NCBI RefSeq assembly: GCF_000213255.1
Contig: NC_015520.1
Coordinates: 434,001 to 498,000, forward strand
DNA from: Mahella australiensis 50-1 BON
GTDB taxonomy: Bacteria > Bacillota > Clostridia > Mahellales > Mahellaceae
Direction: 5' to 3'
Length of the DNA: 64,000 nt
Shown: in pieces, positions 1-9,486 of the stretch
How the letters are laid out: every line of letters begins with the position of its first letter
Position numbering within the stretch: position 1 is the first letter of the stretch
Translations under genes and position numbers: made by a program
The notes under the pieces: model-generated
What the model was told of the DNA's origin: nothing
Seen by the model: the letters and a program-made list of their open reading frames with translations, nothing else
Database searches by the model: none

Positions 1-13
1 GGAGAAGAGATAT

Positions 14-907
14 ATGATAAAGCTTGAAAGGCTTACTGATCAGCCCATACTTAGGCCGAGACAAGAATATGAATGGGAAAGATCCGCGGTATTTAACGCT
101 GCTGCTATATACCACGACGGTCTGTTCCATTTGCTTTACCGCACTACCGATAATCCGCCGCATGCCAAGTATGGCACATATATCTCGCGTATAGGCTATG
201 CGGTGTCCTCTGACGGCATAAACTTTTACAGAGGGGAAAGGCCTATATTTGAGGGAGAACATGTGCAGGAACAAAGAGGCGTAGAAGATCCTCGTGTGGT
301 GAAGATAGATGATATGTTTTATATGACATATACCGGCTTTGGCGGTAGATTTGAAGGCGATTACAGGATAATGATGGCTTATTCCAAAAACCTGGTACAG
401 TGGGAGCGTATGGGTGTCGTTATGGACGAGCCTAACAAAGATGCCGCGTTATTTCCTGAGAAGATCGGTGGCCGTTATGTGATGTTTCATAGAAGGTATC
501 CGAATATATGGGTGGCTTTCTCCGATGACCTTATACACTGGACAGACCATCATGAGGTCATAAAGATATGTCCTGATACATGGGAAAGTGCCAGAGTAGG
601 CATAGCGGGTCCGCCGATAAAGACGGATGAGGGGTGGCTGGTCATATATCATGCTGCAGATGATAATAACGTATACAGGCTTGGAGCAGCATTGCTGGAT
701 TTGGAGGATCCTACTAAGGTGCTTTACAGGCAACCGGAACCTATATTGGAACCGGAGCTGCCTTGGGAGATTGAAGGCTATATACCAAATGTCGTTTTTA
801 GCTGTGGACAGGCCGAAGTAGGCGATGATATATGGTTGTATTATGGAGGCGCCGATACTGTAATAGGCGTCACCAAAACAAATAAACAAAAGCTTAAATT
901 CGCTTGA
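14..907 (+). CDS. GH130 family glycosidase/phosphorylase (mannoside phosphorylase-like)
   Basis: The 297-residue protein has the five-bladed beta-propeller pattern of glycoside hydrolase family 130, whose members phosphorolyse or hydrolyse beta-mannosides. The family motif GVEDPR is at residues 89-94, and a second conserved block, ESARVGIAGPP, lies near residues 195-205. No signal peptide is visible, so it probably acts in the cytoplasm on imported oligosaccharides. GGAGAAG at 1-7 is its Shine-Dalgarno site. The window begins just before the start codon, so an upstream sugar-use operon may be cut off. The exact substrate cannot be read from the sequence. A terminator follows. Confidence 0.85.
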   Translation: MIKLERLTDQPILRPRQEYEWERSAVFNAAAIYHDGLFHLLYRTTDNPPHAKYGTYISRIGYAVSSDGINFYRGERPIFEGEHVQEQRGVEDPRVVKIDDMFYMTYTGFGGRFEGDYRIMMAYSKNLVQWERMGVVMDEPNKDAALFPEKIGGRYVMFHRRYPNIWVAFSDDLIHWTDHHEVIKICPDTWESARVGIAGPPIKTDEGWLVIYHAADDNNVYRLGAALLDLEDPTKVLYRQPEPILEPELPWEIEGYIPNVVFSCGQAEVGDDIWLYYGGADTVIGVTKTNKQKLKFA

Positions 908-919
908 TGTCTATTACGG

Positions 920-960
920 AAGCGATCTTAGGGCATAAGGCATCTAAGGTCGCTTATTTT
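920..960 (+). terminator. Rho-independent terminator after the GH130 gene
   Basis: AAGCGATCTTAG (920-931) pairs with CTAAGGTCGCTT (944-955), a 12-bp stem with one G-T pair, followed by ATTTT. It separates the GH130 gene from ychF. Confidence 0.75.
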
Positions 961-979
961 ATGAATGGAGGTATTACTG

Positions 980-2074
980 TTGAAATTGGGTATAGTGGGC
1001 TTACCAAACGTGGGTAAGAGCACACTTTTTAACGCCATAACTAAAGCAGGAGCCGAAGTCGCAAACTATCCTTTTTGTACCATTGAGCCGAATATGGGTG
1101 TTGTGCCGGTACCGGATGAGCGCTTGGATAAACTGGCTGAAATATTTCATCCGGAAAAAGTTACGCCGGCGGTAGTAGAGTTTTTCGATATAGCCGGCTT
1201 GGTAAAAGGGGCCAGCAAAGGCGAAGGATTAGGCAATAAATTTCTATCCCATATACGGGAGGTAGATGCCATAGTACATGTGGTGCGCTGTTTTGAGAAC
1301 CCTGACGTTGTGCATGTTGAAGGCACGGTAGATCCCATACGCGATATAGAAACTATAAATATAGAGCTGATATTGGCCGATATAGAAGTACTGGAAAGAC
1401 GTATGGAACGGACCCATAAGGCGGCGCGTGGCGGCGATAAACAAGCACAGTGGGAACTGGATATTCTGGAAAGGATAAAGCACGTGCTGGATGAGGGCCA
1501 GCCGGCTAAAATGTGCCAATTGGACGGCGACGAACAGGAATTTGCGCGCCAGCTTCAACTATTGACATATAAACCGGTCTTATATGTGGCTAATATAGAT
1601 GAGGATAGTATAACCCAGCCGGAATCTAATCCTTACGTGAAAAAAGTTATGGATTATGCTAAAAATGAGGGTTCGGAGGTTATACCGTTATGCGCCAAGC
1701 TTGAGGAGGAAATCGTACAGTTAGATAATGAAGAAAAGAAACTTTTCATGGAAGAGATGGGTTTGAAACAATCCGGATTAGAGAGACTGATAAAGGCCAG
1801 TTATGAATTACTCGGGCTCATGAGCTTTCTTACGGCAGGACCTAAAGAAGTACGCGCATGGACTATAAAGCGTGGTACCAAGGCTCCCCAGGCAGCAGGC
1901 GTTATACATTCGGATTTTGAAAGAGGATTTATAAGGGCTGAGATAGTTTCGTACGAGGATATGCTGGCATGCGGTTCGCTGGCAGCAGCCAGAGAAAAGG
2001 GGCTTATGCGCTCTGAAGGCAAGGATTACGTAATGCAGGATGGCGATGTGGTGTTGTTCAGGTTCAACGTCTAG
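980..2074 (+). CDS. ychF: Redox-regulated ATPase/GTPase YchF (Obg family)
   Basis: YchF is a ribosome-associated P-loop ATPase of the Obg family. The P-loop GLPNVGKST is at residues 7-15 and the C-terminal TGS domain covers about the last 85 residues. I chose the TTG at 980 because GGAGG (967-971) stands 8 bases before it and the product then begins MKLGIVGLPN with 364 residues, the normal family length. The ATG at 965 overlaps the Shine-Dalgarno and is unlikely. Its stop codon overlaps the stop of the convergent helicase gene by four bases. Confidence 0.95.
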   Translation: MKLGIVGLPNVGKSTLFNAITKAGAEVANYPFCTIEPNMGVVPVPDERLDKLAEIFHPEKVTPAVVEFFDIAGLVKGASKGEGLGNKFLSHIREVDAIVHVVRCFENPDVVHVEGTVDPIRDIETINIELILADIEVLERRMERTHKAARGGDKQAQWELDILERIKHVLDEGQPAKMCQLDGDEQEFARQLQLLTYKPVLYVANIDEDSITQPESNPYVKKVMDYAKNEGSEVIPLCAKLEEEIVQLDNEEKKLFMEEMGLKQSGLERLIKASYELLGLMSFLTAGPKEVRAWTIKRGTKAPQAAGVIHSDFERGFIRAEIVSYEDMLACGSLAAAREKGLMRSEGKDYVMQDGDVVLFRFNV

Positions 2075-5000
2075 GCAAACACCTCGCGTATATCATCCCA
2101 GGTCAGCTTTTTGATAAGGTCGTTATTTTCATCGACGACATTATCGAAAAGCGCTTTTTTCTTTTCCTGCAGTTTCAGTATTTTTTCTTCTATGGTGCCC
2201 CGCGTTATCAAACGGTACACATTGACCGGATGAGTCTGTCCTATACGGTAAGCCCTATCCGTGGCTTGCATTTCCACCATTGGATTCCACCATGGATCGA
2301 ATATTATGACTGTATCGGCAGCCGTAAGGTTTAAACCAAAGCCGCCGGCCTTTATGCTTATAAGGAACACCTTTATATTCTCGTCGTTGTTAAATCGTTC
2401 TATCACGGCCTGTCTATTGCGCGTCTGGCCGTCCAGATAACAATATGGTACGCCTTTTTTGTCTAGATGATTGGACAATATCCCAAGCATTTGTACGAAT
2501 TGGCTGAATACCAATACTTTATGGTCGCCTTCCAACGCTTCGTCCAATAACTCATCGAATTGATCAAGCTTGCCAGATGATAGCTTTTTGGTCGTCGCTG
2601 GTGTATTTATTGTCAATAAAGCTGGATGATTGCATATCTGCCTTAAACGCGTTAAGGCTGCAAGTATCTCTATCTGCGAATGTTCAAACCCTTTTTGCTC
2701 AACAATGGCGAAGACATTGCTTTTTACTTGTTCAAGTACAGAGGTGTACAGTGCCAACTGATCGGGTGTGAGGTGAGCATAGCTTACCTGCTCCATTTTT
2801 GGCGGCAATTCTTTTAGCATCTCCTTTTTGGTCCTGCGCAATACGAATGGACGTATACGACCCAATAGCGAATTCAACGCCGATATATCGTTATTTTTCA
2901 TTATGGGCGTATCATAGCGCGCTTTGAACTCGCTGTCGCTGCCGAGGAACCCTGGCATAAGGAAATCAAATATGGACCATAGTTCCATAAGGTTGTTTTC
3001 TATAGGGGTACCGGTAAGCGCTAAGCGATACTTGGCGCGTATAGCCTTGATGCTTTTGGCTGTTTTGGTCTTGTGGTTTTTTATATATTGTGCCTCATCG
3101 ATGATGCAGTATTCGAACGTTTTATCAGCAAGATACTCGATATCCTTCTGTATGACAGGGTATGAAGTTATAATAAGGTCATAGTGCTTTATATCATTTA
3201 TCAACTGGATGCGTTCTGCACCCTGACCTTCTACTATAAGCGTTTTTAATTGCGGTGTAAATTTTTGGACTTCATTGTACCAATTATATACAAGAGTTTT
3301 CGGGCATATCACAAGCGATGGCCTATCGCTGTTGCTTGCGGATATGAGCACCAGCGCCTGGATGGTCTTTCCTAGCCCCATATCATCGGCCAATATGCCT
3401 CCGAAGCCATATTTTCTCAGGAAGTGCATCCAATTTATGCCTTCTTTTTGGTATTGCCTTAATATATTGTCAAAAGGCTGAGGCAAAGGGATATCCTCTA
3501 TAGGCTTTGCACTTCTTATCTCGTCTTTAAATTGCAAAAACTTGTTATTACCCTTTGCGTTCCAGGCCCTGTTTTTTTCTATCAACCTATCCAGCTCCGG
3601 GAAATTGAATAATTTGCTGCGAAAATGGCCTTCCCCTTCGGCGGGTAGGTGTAACAGAGCATCGAAGAGCTCCTTTAGTTCATTTTTATTGGATATCTCG
3701 ATGAATTTTCCGTTTGCCTCTATAAAGCGCTGATCTTCCCTTATATATTGTTCCAATTGTTGGCGGGTTATATTAAGATTCTGGCAATGAAAGTCGACGT
3801 CAAATTCTAGAAAATCATAACCGTCATCCAGGGAAAAATCGAAATCCACCGCGACTTTAGCCTTTTCTAATTTAAGATTTTGCAATCCGTCCTCATAATG
3901 TATCTTCCATTCCGGTAGTATTGCATTGTCAAAATCTTTTATAAAACGGTAAATACGTTCTTGACCGCTGAATTCCATGTAGCCGTGTTCTGGGTCGATG
4001 CCGTACCATAGATAGCGCATAAGCCTTTCGTTTACCGTGGTTTCAAGCTCGTATTGTCGGGGTATGACCAATACCTTTTGCCCATCTTTTACCTTATATG
4101 ACTCATGGGCCGTACTTGCATCATAGTAGTTATAATTCAAAAGCCTTTGGGATACATAGTTTTCATATTCAAGATAGGCTTCTAATATTATACTGGATTC
4201 CGTATTTCCGCGGTGTACGTATAGATGCACCTCGGGCTGTATAGGCCGCTGTTCAACTTCTGGCAAAGCAGGCGCGGTAACCGGAAGTTGCTGCTTTAAA
4301 TGAGGAAATACAGCCTCAATAAATGAAGGAACGTCCCGCTGTGCTATGTTTATATGCCCTTTATTGTCGTACAATGCTTTGTAAAATGACAAAGGTATAT
4401 GCGGCCATAGGCGCATTATAGTATCATCTTGTATGGTATAAGCGCTCTTTCTACCGAAAAATACTGGATTATTGGAACGTACAGTTATTATCATATTTTC
4501 ATTCTGTGCCTGCTTTATATCCAGCATGGGCTTAAAATAATCATCGGAAAATTTTATAGCGGTCTGCCCGTCAAAGGCAAATACATTATCAAAGGATGAT
4601 AGAAGATCCAACACCTTGTCGAGTATGGTGCCGCTTAAATCAAAGCTACCATCGGAATACCTATAAGCCTTTGCCAGATATGAATTTAAAGTGGTATAAC
4701 GCCACGGAAGCATAGCTGGATCCATTTGTTCAAGTTCTTTGGATACATAAAGCAGCAGATGATTTTGTGAGCCGTCTATAACGCGCAGCTTTATTGCATA
4801 TGTTTGATTTTCCAAAGGCTGTGCGTTGGTTGATTGCTCAAAATCCTTTATTAGTTTATTGAGGCTTATGCTCGAATCCTGTTCCGCGGCGGCTTTATGA
4901 GATTTAGCCATGTGATCCATGAAGGCAAGGCCAGTGGCCACTATATGCTTGCATATCCCTCCATAATTATAAGGACAGGTGCATACAGCGTTTGCTATGC

Positions 5001-5235
5001 TATCATCTTTTATATTTATATCCATCGCAACGCGATAGTGTTCACTGCCTTCCACGATACTCTTGACGGTATAGATATAAGGCTTTATCTTCTGCACTTC
5101 TATATCATGGACAGCTTTACCTCTATAGTATGCTATACCCCTTGAATAAGAAGCTGAGGTAGAAGCGTCCTTCAAAGCCTGCCTTGTAAACATGATTTTT
5201 GTATTTCCACTCCTATTACCAGTATTACCTTTCAT
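2071..5235 (-). CDS. SWIM zinc-finger SNF2 family helicase
   Basis: This 1054-residue protein is a Swi2/Snf2-type DNA translocase. A SWIM zinc finger (CxC-x7-CxH) is at residues 85-97. The helicase core begins near residue 590, with Walker A DDMGLGKT near 613-620, a DEAQ box near 711, and C-terminal motifs GGFGLNL and DRAYRIGQ near 965-1000. Such proteins are common in Firmicutes but their cellular role is poorly defined. The start at 5235 has only a weak Shine-Dalgarno. An ATG 14 codons later (MFTRQALK), preceded by AGGAGTGG, is an alternative start. Confidence 0.9.
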   Translation of the reverse strand: MKGNTGNRSGNTKIMFTRQALKDASTSASYSRGIAYYRGKAVHDIEVQKIKPYIYTVKSIVEGSEHYRVAMDINIKDDSIANAVCTCPYNYGGICKHIVATGLAFMDHMAKSHKAAAEQDSSISLNKLIKDFEQSTNAQPLENQTYAIKLRVIDGSQNHLLLYVSKELEQMDPAMLPWRYTTLNSYLAKAYRYSDGSFDLSGTILDKVLDLLSSFDNVFAFDGQTAIKFSDDYFKPMLDIKQAQNENMIITVRSNNPVFFGRKSAYTIQDDTIMRLWPHIPLSFYKALYDNKGHINIAQRDVPSFIEAVFPHLKQQLPVTAPALPEVEQRPIQPEVHLYVHRGNTESSIILEAYLEYENYVSQRLLNYNYYDASTAHESYKVKDGQKVLVIPRQYELETTVNERLMRYLWYGIDPEHGYMEFSGQERIYRFIKDFDNAILPEWKIHYEDGLQNLKLEKAKVAVDFDFSLDDGYDFLEFDVDFHCQNLNITRQQLEQYIREDQRFIEANGKFIEISNKNELKELFDALLHLPAEGEGHFRSKLFNFPELDRLIEKNRAWNAKGNNKFLQFKDEIRSAKPIEDIPLPQPFDNILRQYQKEGINWMHFLRKYGFGGILADDMGLGKTIQALVLISASNSDRPSLVICPKTLVYNWYNEVQKFTPQLKTLIVEGQGAERIQLINDIKHYDLIITSYPVIQKDIEYLADKTFEYCIIDEAQYIKNHKTKTAKSIKAIRAKYRLALTGTPIENNLMELWSIFDFLMPGFLGSDSEFKARYDTPIMKNNDISALNSLLGRIRPFVLRRTKKEMLKELPPKMEQVSYAHLTPDQLALYTSVLEQVKSNVFAIVEQKGFEHSQIEILAALTRLRQICNHPALLTINTPATTKKLSSGKLDQFDELLDEALEGDHKVLVFSQFVQMLGILSNHLDKKGVPYCYLDGQTRNRQAVIERFNNDENIKVFLISIKAGGFGLNLTAADTVIIFDPWWNPMVEMQATDRAYRIGQTHPVNVYRLITRGTIEEKILKLQEKKKALFDNVVDENNDLIKKLTWDDIREVFA

Positions 5236-5387
5236 TATACACTATAATCACCAATATTTAAACATGGAAAATTGCAATATTGCAATATTGCATTTGTGTA
5301 CATACTTAAAACAAATGTATAATTTAATGCTTTTGAGGTAAATTATATTATGTAAATACGATTTCTGTTTTGGAGGTGATATGCGAT

Positions 5388-5624
5388 ATGGCAAAAGGAA
5401 GCGCTAATATAGGGCCTAAGGTAGTGCCTGAGGCTCATGCGGCTTTGGACAATATGAAATATGAAATAGCATCTGAGTTAGGATTACCGGTTAAACAAGG
5501 TTCAGAGGATTATTGGGGTAATTTATCAGCTCGCGATTGCGGTGCTGTGGGTGGTCATATGGTGCAGAGGATGATAAAATTTGCTGAGCAAAATATGACA
5601 CAAGGGACTATGCCTAGCAAATAA
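5388..5624 (+). CDS. Alpha/beta-type small acid-soluble spore protein
   Basis: This 78-residue protein belongs to the alpha/beta SASP family, which coats and protects spore DNA. The germination protease recognition segment EIASELG is present, as is the C-terminal GGHMVQRMIKFAE block typical of the family. The start is the ATG at 5388, preceded by GGAGGTGA (5372-5379). The gene is monocistronic and ends at a strong terminator. Expression in the forespore under SigG is expected from family knowledge, but I did not identify a SigG promoter. Confidence 0.95.
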   Translation: MAKGSANIGPKVVPEAHAALDNMKYEIASELGLPVKQGSEDYWGNLSARDCGAVGGHMVQRMIKFAEQNMTQGTMPSK

Positions 5625-5640
5625 TAAATAATGACTGACA

Positions 5641-5667
5641 AAGGAGCATCGCCTGATGCTCCTTTTT
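5641..5667 (+). terminator. Terminator of the spore protein gene
   Basis: A perfect 10-bp stem, AAGGAGCATC and GATGCTCCTT, with a GCCT loop, is followed by a T-run. Confidence 0.9.
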
Positions 5668-5748
5668 AATTGACACTTGCTATTATATACATGCGATGAT
5701 ACAATTTAAATGTAAAAATTCTTGATGATAAAGAGTTGAAGTAATTGT

Positions 5749-6273
5749 ATGTATATAAATGAATCCCAAGCAGATGTTAATAGGTTAGCTATATTATACT
5801 TTATAGATAAGATGCATATACCGATACCCAACGCCCAGATAACCCATTTCATGGTCGGGGCCAATGTAATGAATTACTTTGATTTGCAGCAGTTGCTGAG
5901 CCAATTGGTGCGCGATGGCCTCGTAGATTATATGGAATCACAGGGAAGGTACTTTTACTCCATAAATGATAAAGGGAAAAGCATAGTGGTTCGGTTATAT
6001 GATGATATTCCCCAGTGGATGGTCAACCTTATAGATGATTATGCCAAGGGCAAACATATAGATTTGCCTGGTGAAAGCGAGATGCCGGCTTTCTATGAGA
6101 AAAAGAACGAAGAAGAATATATAGTGCATTGCAAGGTTATAGAAAACGGTATGATGCTTATGGATCTGCGCATCAATGTACCTAATAGTGAACTGGCGCA
6201 GATCATTTGCGATGGCTGGCCTGCTAAGGCAGCCGACGTATATAAAGCGGTAGTGGAGAATATATCGAGTTAG
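5749..6273 (+). CDS. DUF4364 family protein, winged-helix-like
   Basis: This 174-residue protein matches DUF4364, a family nearly confined to Clostridia. The N-terminal half (residues 10-75) reads like a winged helix: short helices, then a YMESQGRYFYSINDKG hairpin near residue 60. That suggests nucleic-acid binding, but no function is established. The gene ends ten bases before the glycerate kinase start, so the two probably form one transcript. No strong Shine-Dalgarno precedes the ATG. Confidence 0.75.
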   Translation: MYINESQADVNRLAILYFIDKMHIPIPNAQITHFMVGANVMNYFDLQQLLSQLVRDGLVDYMESQGRYFYSINDKGKSIVVRLYDDIPQWMVNLIDDYAKGKHIDLPGESEMPAFYEKKNEEEYIVHCKVIENGMMLMDLRINVPNSELAQIICDGWPAKAADVYKAVVENISS

Positions 6274-6283
6274 GAGGCACATC

Positions 6284-7432
6284 ATGAAAATTTTGATAGC
6301 TCCGGATTCATTTAAAGGAAGCTTGAGCGCTGTAGCTGTGGCCGACGCTATTGAACAAGGGCTGAGAAAGGTTGTCTTAACGGCCGATATAAAGAAGATA
6401 CCTATGGCAGATGGAGGAGAGGGAACGGTAGAGGCCATTATAACGGCTGTGGGAGGGAATATACGCTGTCAAAATGTTATAGGCCCATTGGGAGAAGAGG
6501 TAAAGGCATTCTTCGGAGTGCTAGACGATGGAACAACGGCTGTTATAGAAATGGCTGCGACATCAGGCCTTCCGCTTGTACCAGAGGATAAACGTAATCC
6601 CATGAATACTACTACATATGGAACCGGTCAGCTCATTAAGGCTGCCATTGATAAGGGCTGTAATCACATTATAATAGGTATAGGCGGTAGTGCTACCAAC
6701 GATGGCGGCGTAGGTATGGCACAAGCTCTGGGAGTTAAGTTTTATGATGCCGAGGGACGCATTATAGATGGATTTGGAGGGAAAATCCTAGAGCACATAG
6801 CACGTATAGATATGAGCGACATAGATAAGCGCGTAAAAGATATGGATATAACGGTGGCTTGCGATGTAACAAATCCTTTGTGTGGCCCAAACGGTGCGGC
6901 AGCGGTATATGGTCCGCAAAAAGGCGCCACGCCTGAAATGGTGGAAGAGTTGGACCATGGTCTAGCTAATCTGGCGATGGTTATAAAGAAAGATCTGGGT
7001 ATAGATATAAAGGATATGCCTGGAGCAGGGGCTGCCGGGGGCTTGGGAGCAGGTCTTGTGGCCTTTTTAGGAGCTTCACTCAAACCCGGTATGGATATAA
7101 TGATCGATGTTACACATATGGATGAGCTCGTAAGCCGATGTGACTTGGTCATAACAGGCGAGGGGAGGACCGACGAACAGACGGTCTTTGGCAAGGTACC
7201 TGTTGGGGTGGCAGGCGTAGCTAAGCGCCATGGTAAACCCGTGGTTTGCCTGTCTGGTAGCCTGGGAGATGGTGCTGAAAAGGTGTACGAGCATGGTGTG
7301 GATGCGTTATTTAGTATAATCGACAAGCCTATGACTTTAGCTGATGCTATGAGCCATACCTCGGAATTGCTGGAACGTTCGGCCATATCAATCTTGCGTT
7401 TGTTCTTAGCGGCAAGAAGTATTAATAGTTGA
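6284..7432 (+). CDS. Glycerate kinase
   Basis: This 382-residue enzyme is a glycerate kinase of the GlxK/GarK family (glycerate + ATP to phosphoglycerate). It opens with the family signature MKILIAPDSFKGSLSA and contains IGGSATNDGG near residue 130 and ITGEGRTDEQT near 290. GGAGG lies 7-8 bases before the ATG. It probably feeds sugar-acid or serine-derived glycerate into glycolysis. Whether the product is 2- or 3-phosphoglycerate cannot be told here. Confidence 0.93.
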   Translation: MKILIAPDSFKGSLSAVAVADAIEQGLRKVVLTADIKKIPMADGGEGTVEAIITAVGGNIRCQNVIGPLGEEVKAFFGVLDDGTTAVIEMAATSGLPLVPEDKRNPMNTTTYGTGQLIKAAIDKGCNHIIIGIGGSATNDGGVGMAQALGVKFYDAEGRIIDGFGGKILEHIARIDMSDIDKRVKDMDITVACDVTNPLCGPNGAAAVYGPQKGATPEMVEELDHGLANLAMVIKKDLGIDIKDMPGAGAAGGLGAGLVAFLGASLKPGMDIMIDVTHMDELVSRCDLVITGEGRTDEQTVFGKVPVGVAGVAKRHGKPVVCLSGSLGDGAEKVYEHGVDALFSIIDKPMTLADAMSHTSELLERSAISILRLFLAARSINS

Positions 7433-7506
7433 CAAAAATCTTGAAATTTCTCCAGCACGGTATTAAACTATATATGTAAATGAGCGAGCAAGAGGAGGAA
7501 TGGCAA

Positions 7507-7731
7507 TTGAAGTATGTATACGGCGTGCTTACCGTATTGGATAATAAACCTATTATGCAAATGCTGGTCAGCGATGCGCGTTTAACCGGCAGAGATGTAT
7601 TGGATAGGGTTATATTGACTGAGGATGAGCGTAAAAAGTACACAACATGGCAAGATGAAAAGGCAATAGTGAATGATTTGAATAAGAAGATTCCTATAAA
7701 GGTGGAGATTCAAGAAGTGGAGATAAGCTGA
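7507..7731 (+). CDS. Small protein of unknown function, upstream of spoIIA
   Basis: I do not recognise this 74-residue protein. I chose the TTG at 7507 because GAGGAGG (7492-7498) stands 8 bases before it. The upstream ATG at 7480 would place the Shine-Dalgarno inside the gene. The sequence begins MKYVYGVLTVLDNKP, is charged at its C-terminus, and has no membrane segment or cysteines. It ends on a terminator, so it is transcribed apart from the sigF operon downstream. Confidence 0.55.
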   Translation: MKYVYGVLTVLDNKPIMQMLVSDARLTGRDVLDRVILTEDERKKYTTWQDEKAIVNDLNKKIPIKVEIQEVEIS

Positions 7732-7757
7732 CCGCATTTTTAATGCGGTTTTTTTAT
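7731..7757 (+). terminator. Terminator upstream of the spoIIA operon
   Basis: ACCGCATT and AATGCGGT form an 8-bp stem followed by seven Ts. Confidence 0.9.
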
Positions 7758-7846
7758 ATTCGACAAAAAACAATTTTTTTCTATGCAGGAGATTTTTGAA
7801 AATCAGCGAATATAGATAATATAACTGCGAAGGAGGTATGGCCGCT

Positions 7847-8206
7847 TTGAACGTTGAACTGGAAACAAAAAATAATGTCTTGATCGTGCATATGGATGGT
7901 GAGCTGGATCACCATAGCGTCGATTATGTAAGACAGCAGATAGAAGACGCTATAAATGGCGATGTTTTTATAAAGCACCTGTTGATCGATGTTAAAAATC
8001 TTGTATTCATGGACAGTTCGGGTGTGGGCATGCTTATAGGGAGGTATAAGACCATTTCGGCACGCGGTGGTAAAGTAGCGGTTATAGGGATCTCACCGCA
8101 TACTAAGCGCATATTTGAAATATCCGGTCTGTTCAATATATTCAGTGTATATGAAGACCAGCGAGAGGCTATCAAAAATCTGACGCAACAAAAGGGGAGT
8201 TTATGA
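7847..8206 (+). CDS. spoIIAA: Anti-sigma F factor antagonist SpoIIAA
   Basis: SpoIIAA is a STAS-domain protein that frees SigF by capturing the anti-sigma factor SpoIIAB. The phosphorylated serine sits in DSSG, Ser58 by this numbering. AGGAGG (7831-7836) is one base from the ATG at 7838, so the TTG at 7847 ([10 protein letters not shown], 119 residues) is the better start. The stop overlaps the spoIIAB start (ATGA), typical of translational coupling. It is the first gene of spoIIAA-spoIIAB-sigF. Confidence 0.95.
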   Translation: MNVELETKNNVLIVHMDGELDHHSVDYVRQQIEDAINGDVFIKHLLIDVKNLVFMDSSGVGMLIGRYKTISARGGKVAVIGISPHTKRIFEISGLFNIFSVYEDQREAIKNLTQQKGSL

Positions 8207-8691
8207 TGGAATTGCTCAATGAGATGCATATGGAGTTCTTAAGCCGTTCACAGAATGAATCTTTTGCAAGGGCGGCGGTGGCCGCTTTTGCATCGCAGTT
8301 GGACCCTACATTGGAAGATATAGCTGATATAAAAACCGCTGTTTCAGAGGCCGTGACCAATGCTATCATACACGGTTATGAAAACGGACAAGGGTATGTC
8401 AAGATAAATGTTAGGTTGTACGGCGATAGGGTGGAAATAGATGTTATGGATAATGGTAAAGGAATAGAGGATATAGAAAAGGCACGCCAGCCGCTTTATA
8501 CTTCCCGGCCGGACTTGGAGCGTTCAGGTATGGGCTTTACTGTTATGGAGACTTTTATGGATGAAGTGCATGTTGATTCGGCATATGGTAAGGGCACTAA
8601 GGTGACGTTAATAAAGTATATTGCCTCTGCTTCGAGCCGGATGCAGGAGGGGAATGCCGATGGCGGAGCCGACGACTACACCAGCCAATGA
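8203..8691 (+). CDS. spoIIAB: Anti-sigma F factor / serine kinase SpoIIAB
   Basis: SpoIIAB is a GHKL-fold serine kinase that binds SigF and phosphorylates SpoIIAA. The N-box [13 protein letters not shown] (about residues 48-60), the G1 box DNGKGIED and the G2 region [10 protein letters not shown] are visible. At 162 residues it is slightly longer than the family norm. Its 3' end overlaps the start of sigF by about 32 bases. GGGGAG precedes the overlapping ATGATG start. Confidence 0.95.
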   Translation: MMELLNEMHMEFLSRSQNESFARAAVAAFASQLDPTLEDIADIKTAVSEAVTNAIIHGYENGQGYVKINVRLYGDRVEIDVMDNGKGIEDIEKARQPLYTSRPDLERSGMGFTVMETFMDEVHVDSAYGKGTKVTLIKYIASASSRMQEGNADGGADDYTSQ

Positions 8692-9430
8692 CAAAAACAG
8701 AGGTCTTTTGACGCAACAGGAAATAGAAGATCTCATAGTTAAAGTGCGCCAAGGCAATAAACAGGCAGCAGAGATATTAGCTGAGCGCAACCTGGGCTTG
8801 GTACATAATGTTGTAAGAAAATTCATGAACAGGGGTTATGAGTATGACGACCTATTTCAAGTAGGAAGCATGGGTTTGGTTAAGGCGATAAATAATTATG
8901 ATTTATCGTATAATGTAAAATTTTCTACGTATGCTGTGCCCATGATAATGGGAGAGATAAAGCGTTTCTTGCGCGACGACGGCAGCATAAAGGTAAGCCG
9001 ATCGGTTAAGATAGCGGCATATAAGATCCATAATGCTCAGGATCGCATAAAAAAAGAGTTGGGTAGAGAGCCAAGCGTGCAGGAGTTAGCTACGGCATTG
9101 GATATGGAGCCGGCCGATGTGGTATATGCTATGGAGGCTGATACTGTACCAGTATCATTATATGATAGTGCCTATGAGGACGGTGAAAGCTCTATATCTC
9201 TTATAGACAGAATATCCGATGGTGATGAACTGGATACAGATGTTATAGACAGGGTAGCGCTTAAAGAGTGTATAGCGCAGTTGGACGCCAAGGGCCGTCA
9301 AGTCATATTGCTAAGGTATTTTAAGGATAAAACCCAGTCCGAGGTTGCACAGATGCTGGGCATAACCCAAGTACAGGTATGCAGAATCGAAAAAAAAGTC
9401 TTAGAGTTCATGCGCCAATATATAAAATAG
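8660..9430 (+). CDS. sigF: RNA polymerase sporulation sigma factor SigF
   Basis: This 256-residue sigma-70 family factor drives early forespore transcription. Region 2 ([16 protein letters not shown]... [15 protein letters not shown]) and region 4 ([32 protein letters not shown]) are both intact. The ATG at 8660 is chosen because AGGAGGGG (8645-8652) is 7 bases upstream. The earlier ATG at 8654 is too close to it. Its place behind spoIIAA and spoIIAB fixes the identity as SigF rather than SigG. Confidence 0.95.
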   Translation: MAEPTTTPANDKNRGLLTQQEIEDLIVKVRQGNKQAAEILAERNLGLVHNVVRKFMNRGYEYDDLFQVGSMGLVKAINNYDLSYNVKFSTYAVPMIMGEIKRFLRDDGSIKVSRSVKIAAYKIHNAQDRIKKELGREPSVQELATALDMEPADVVYAMEADTVPVSLYDSAYEDGESSISLIDRISDGDELDTDVIDRVALKECIAQLDAKGRQVILLRYFKDKTQSEVAQMLGITQVQVCRIEKKVLEFMRQYIK

Positions 9431-9457
9431 AGAGGGGTAATCCCCTCTCTAAATTTT
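9429..9457. terminator. Bidirectional terminator between sigF and the convergent lipoprotein gene
   Basis: AGAGAGGGG pairs perfectly with CCCCTCTCT across a TAAT loop, followed by AAATTTTT. It lies between convergent genes and could serve both. Confidence 0.8.
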
Positions 9458-9486
9458 TAACAATCTTAGTCTTTTTATTAACGAGA

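Noticed and set aside
6742-7458. 238-residue leftward open frame
   Set aside because: It is antisense to the clear glycerate kinase gene, low in complexity, and has no family resemblance.
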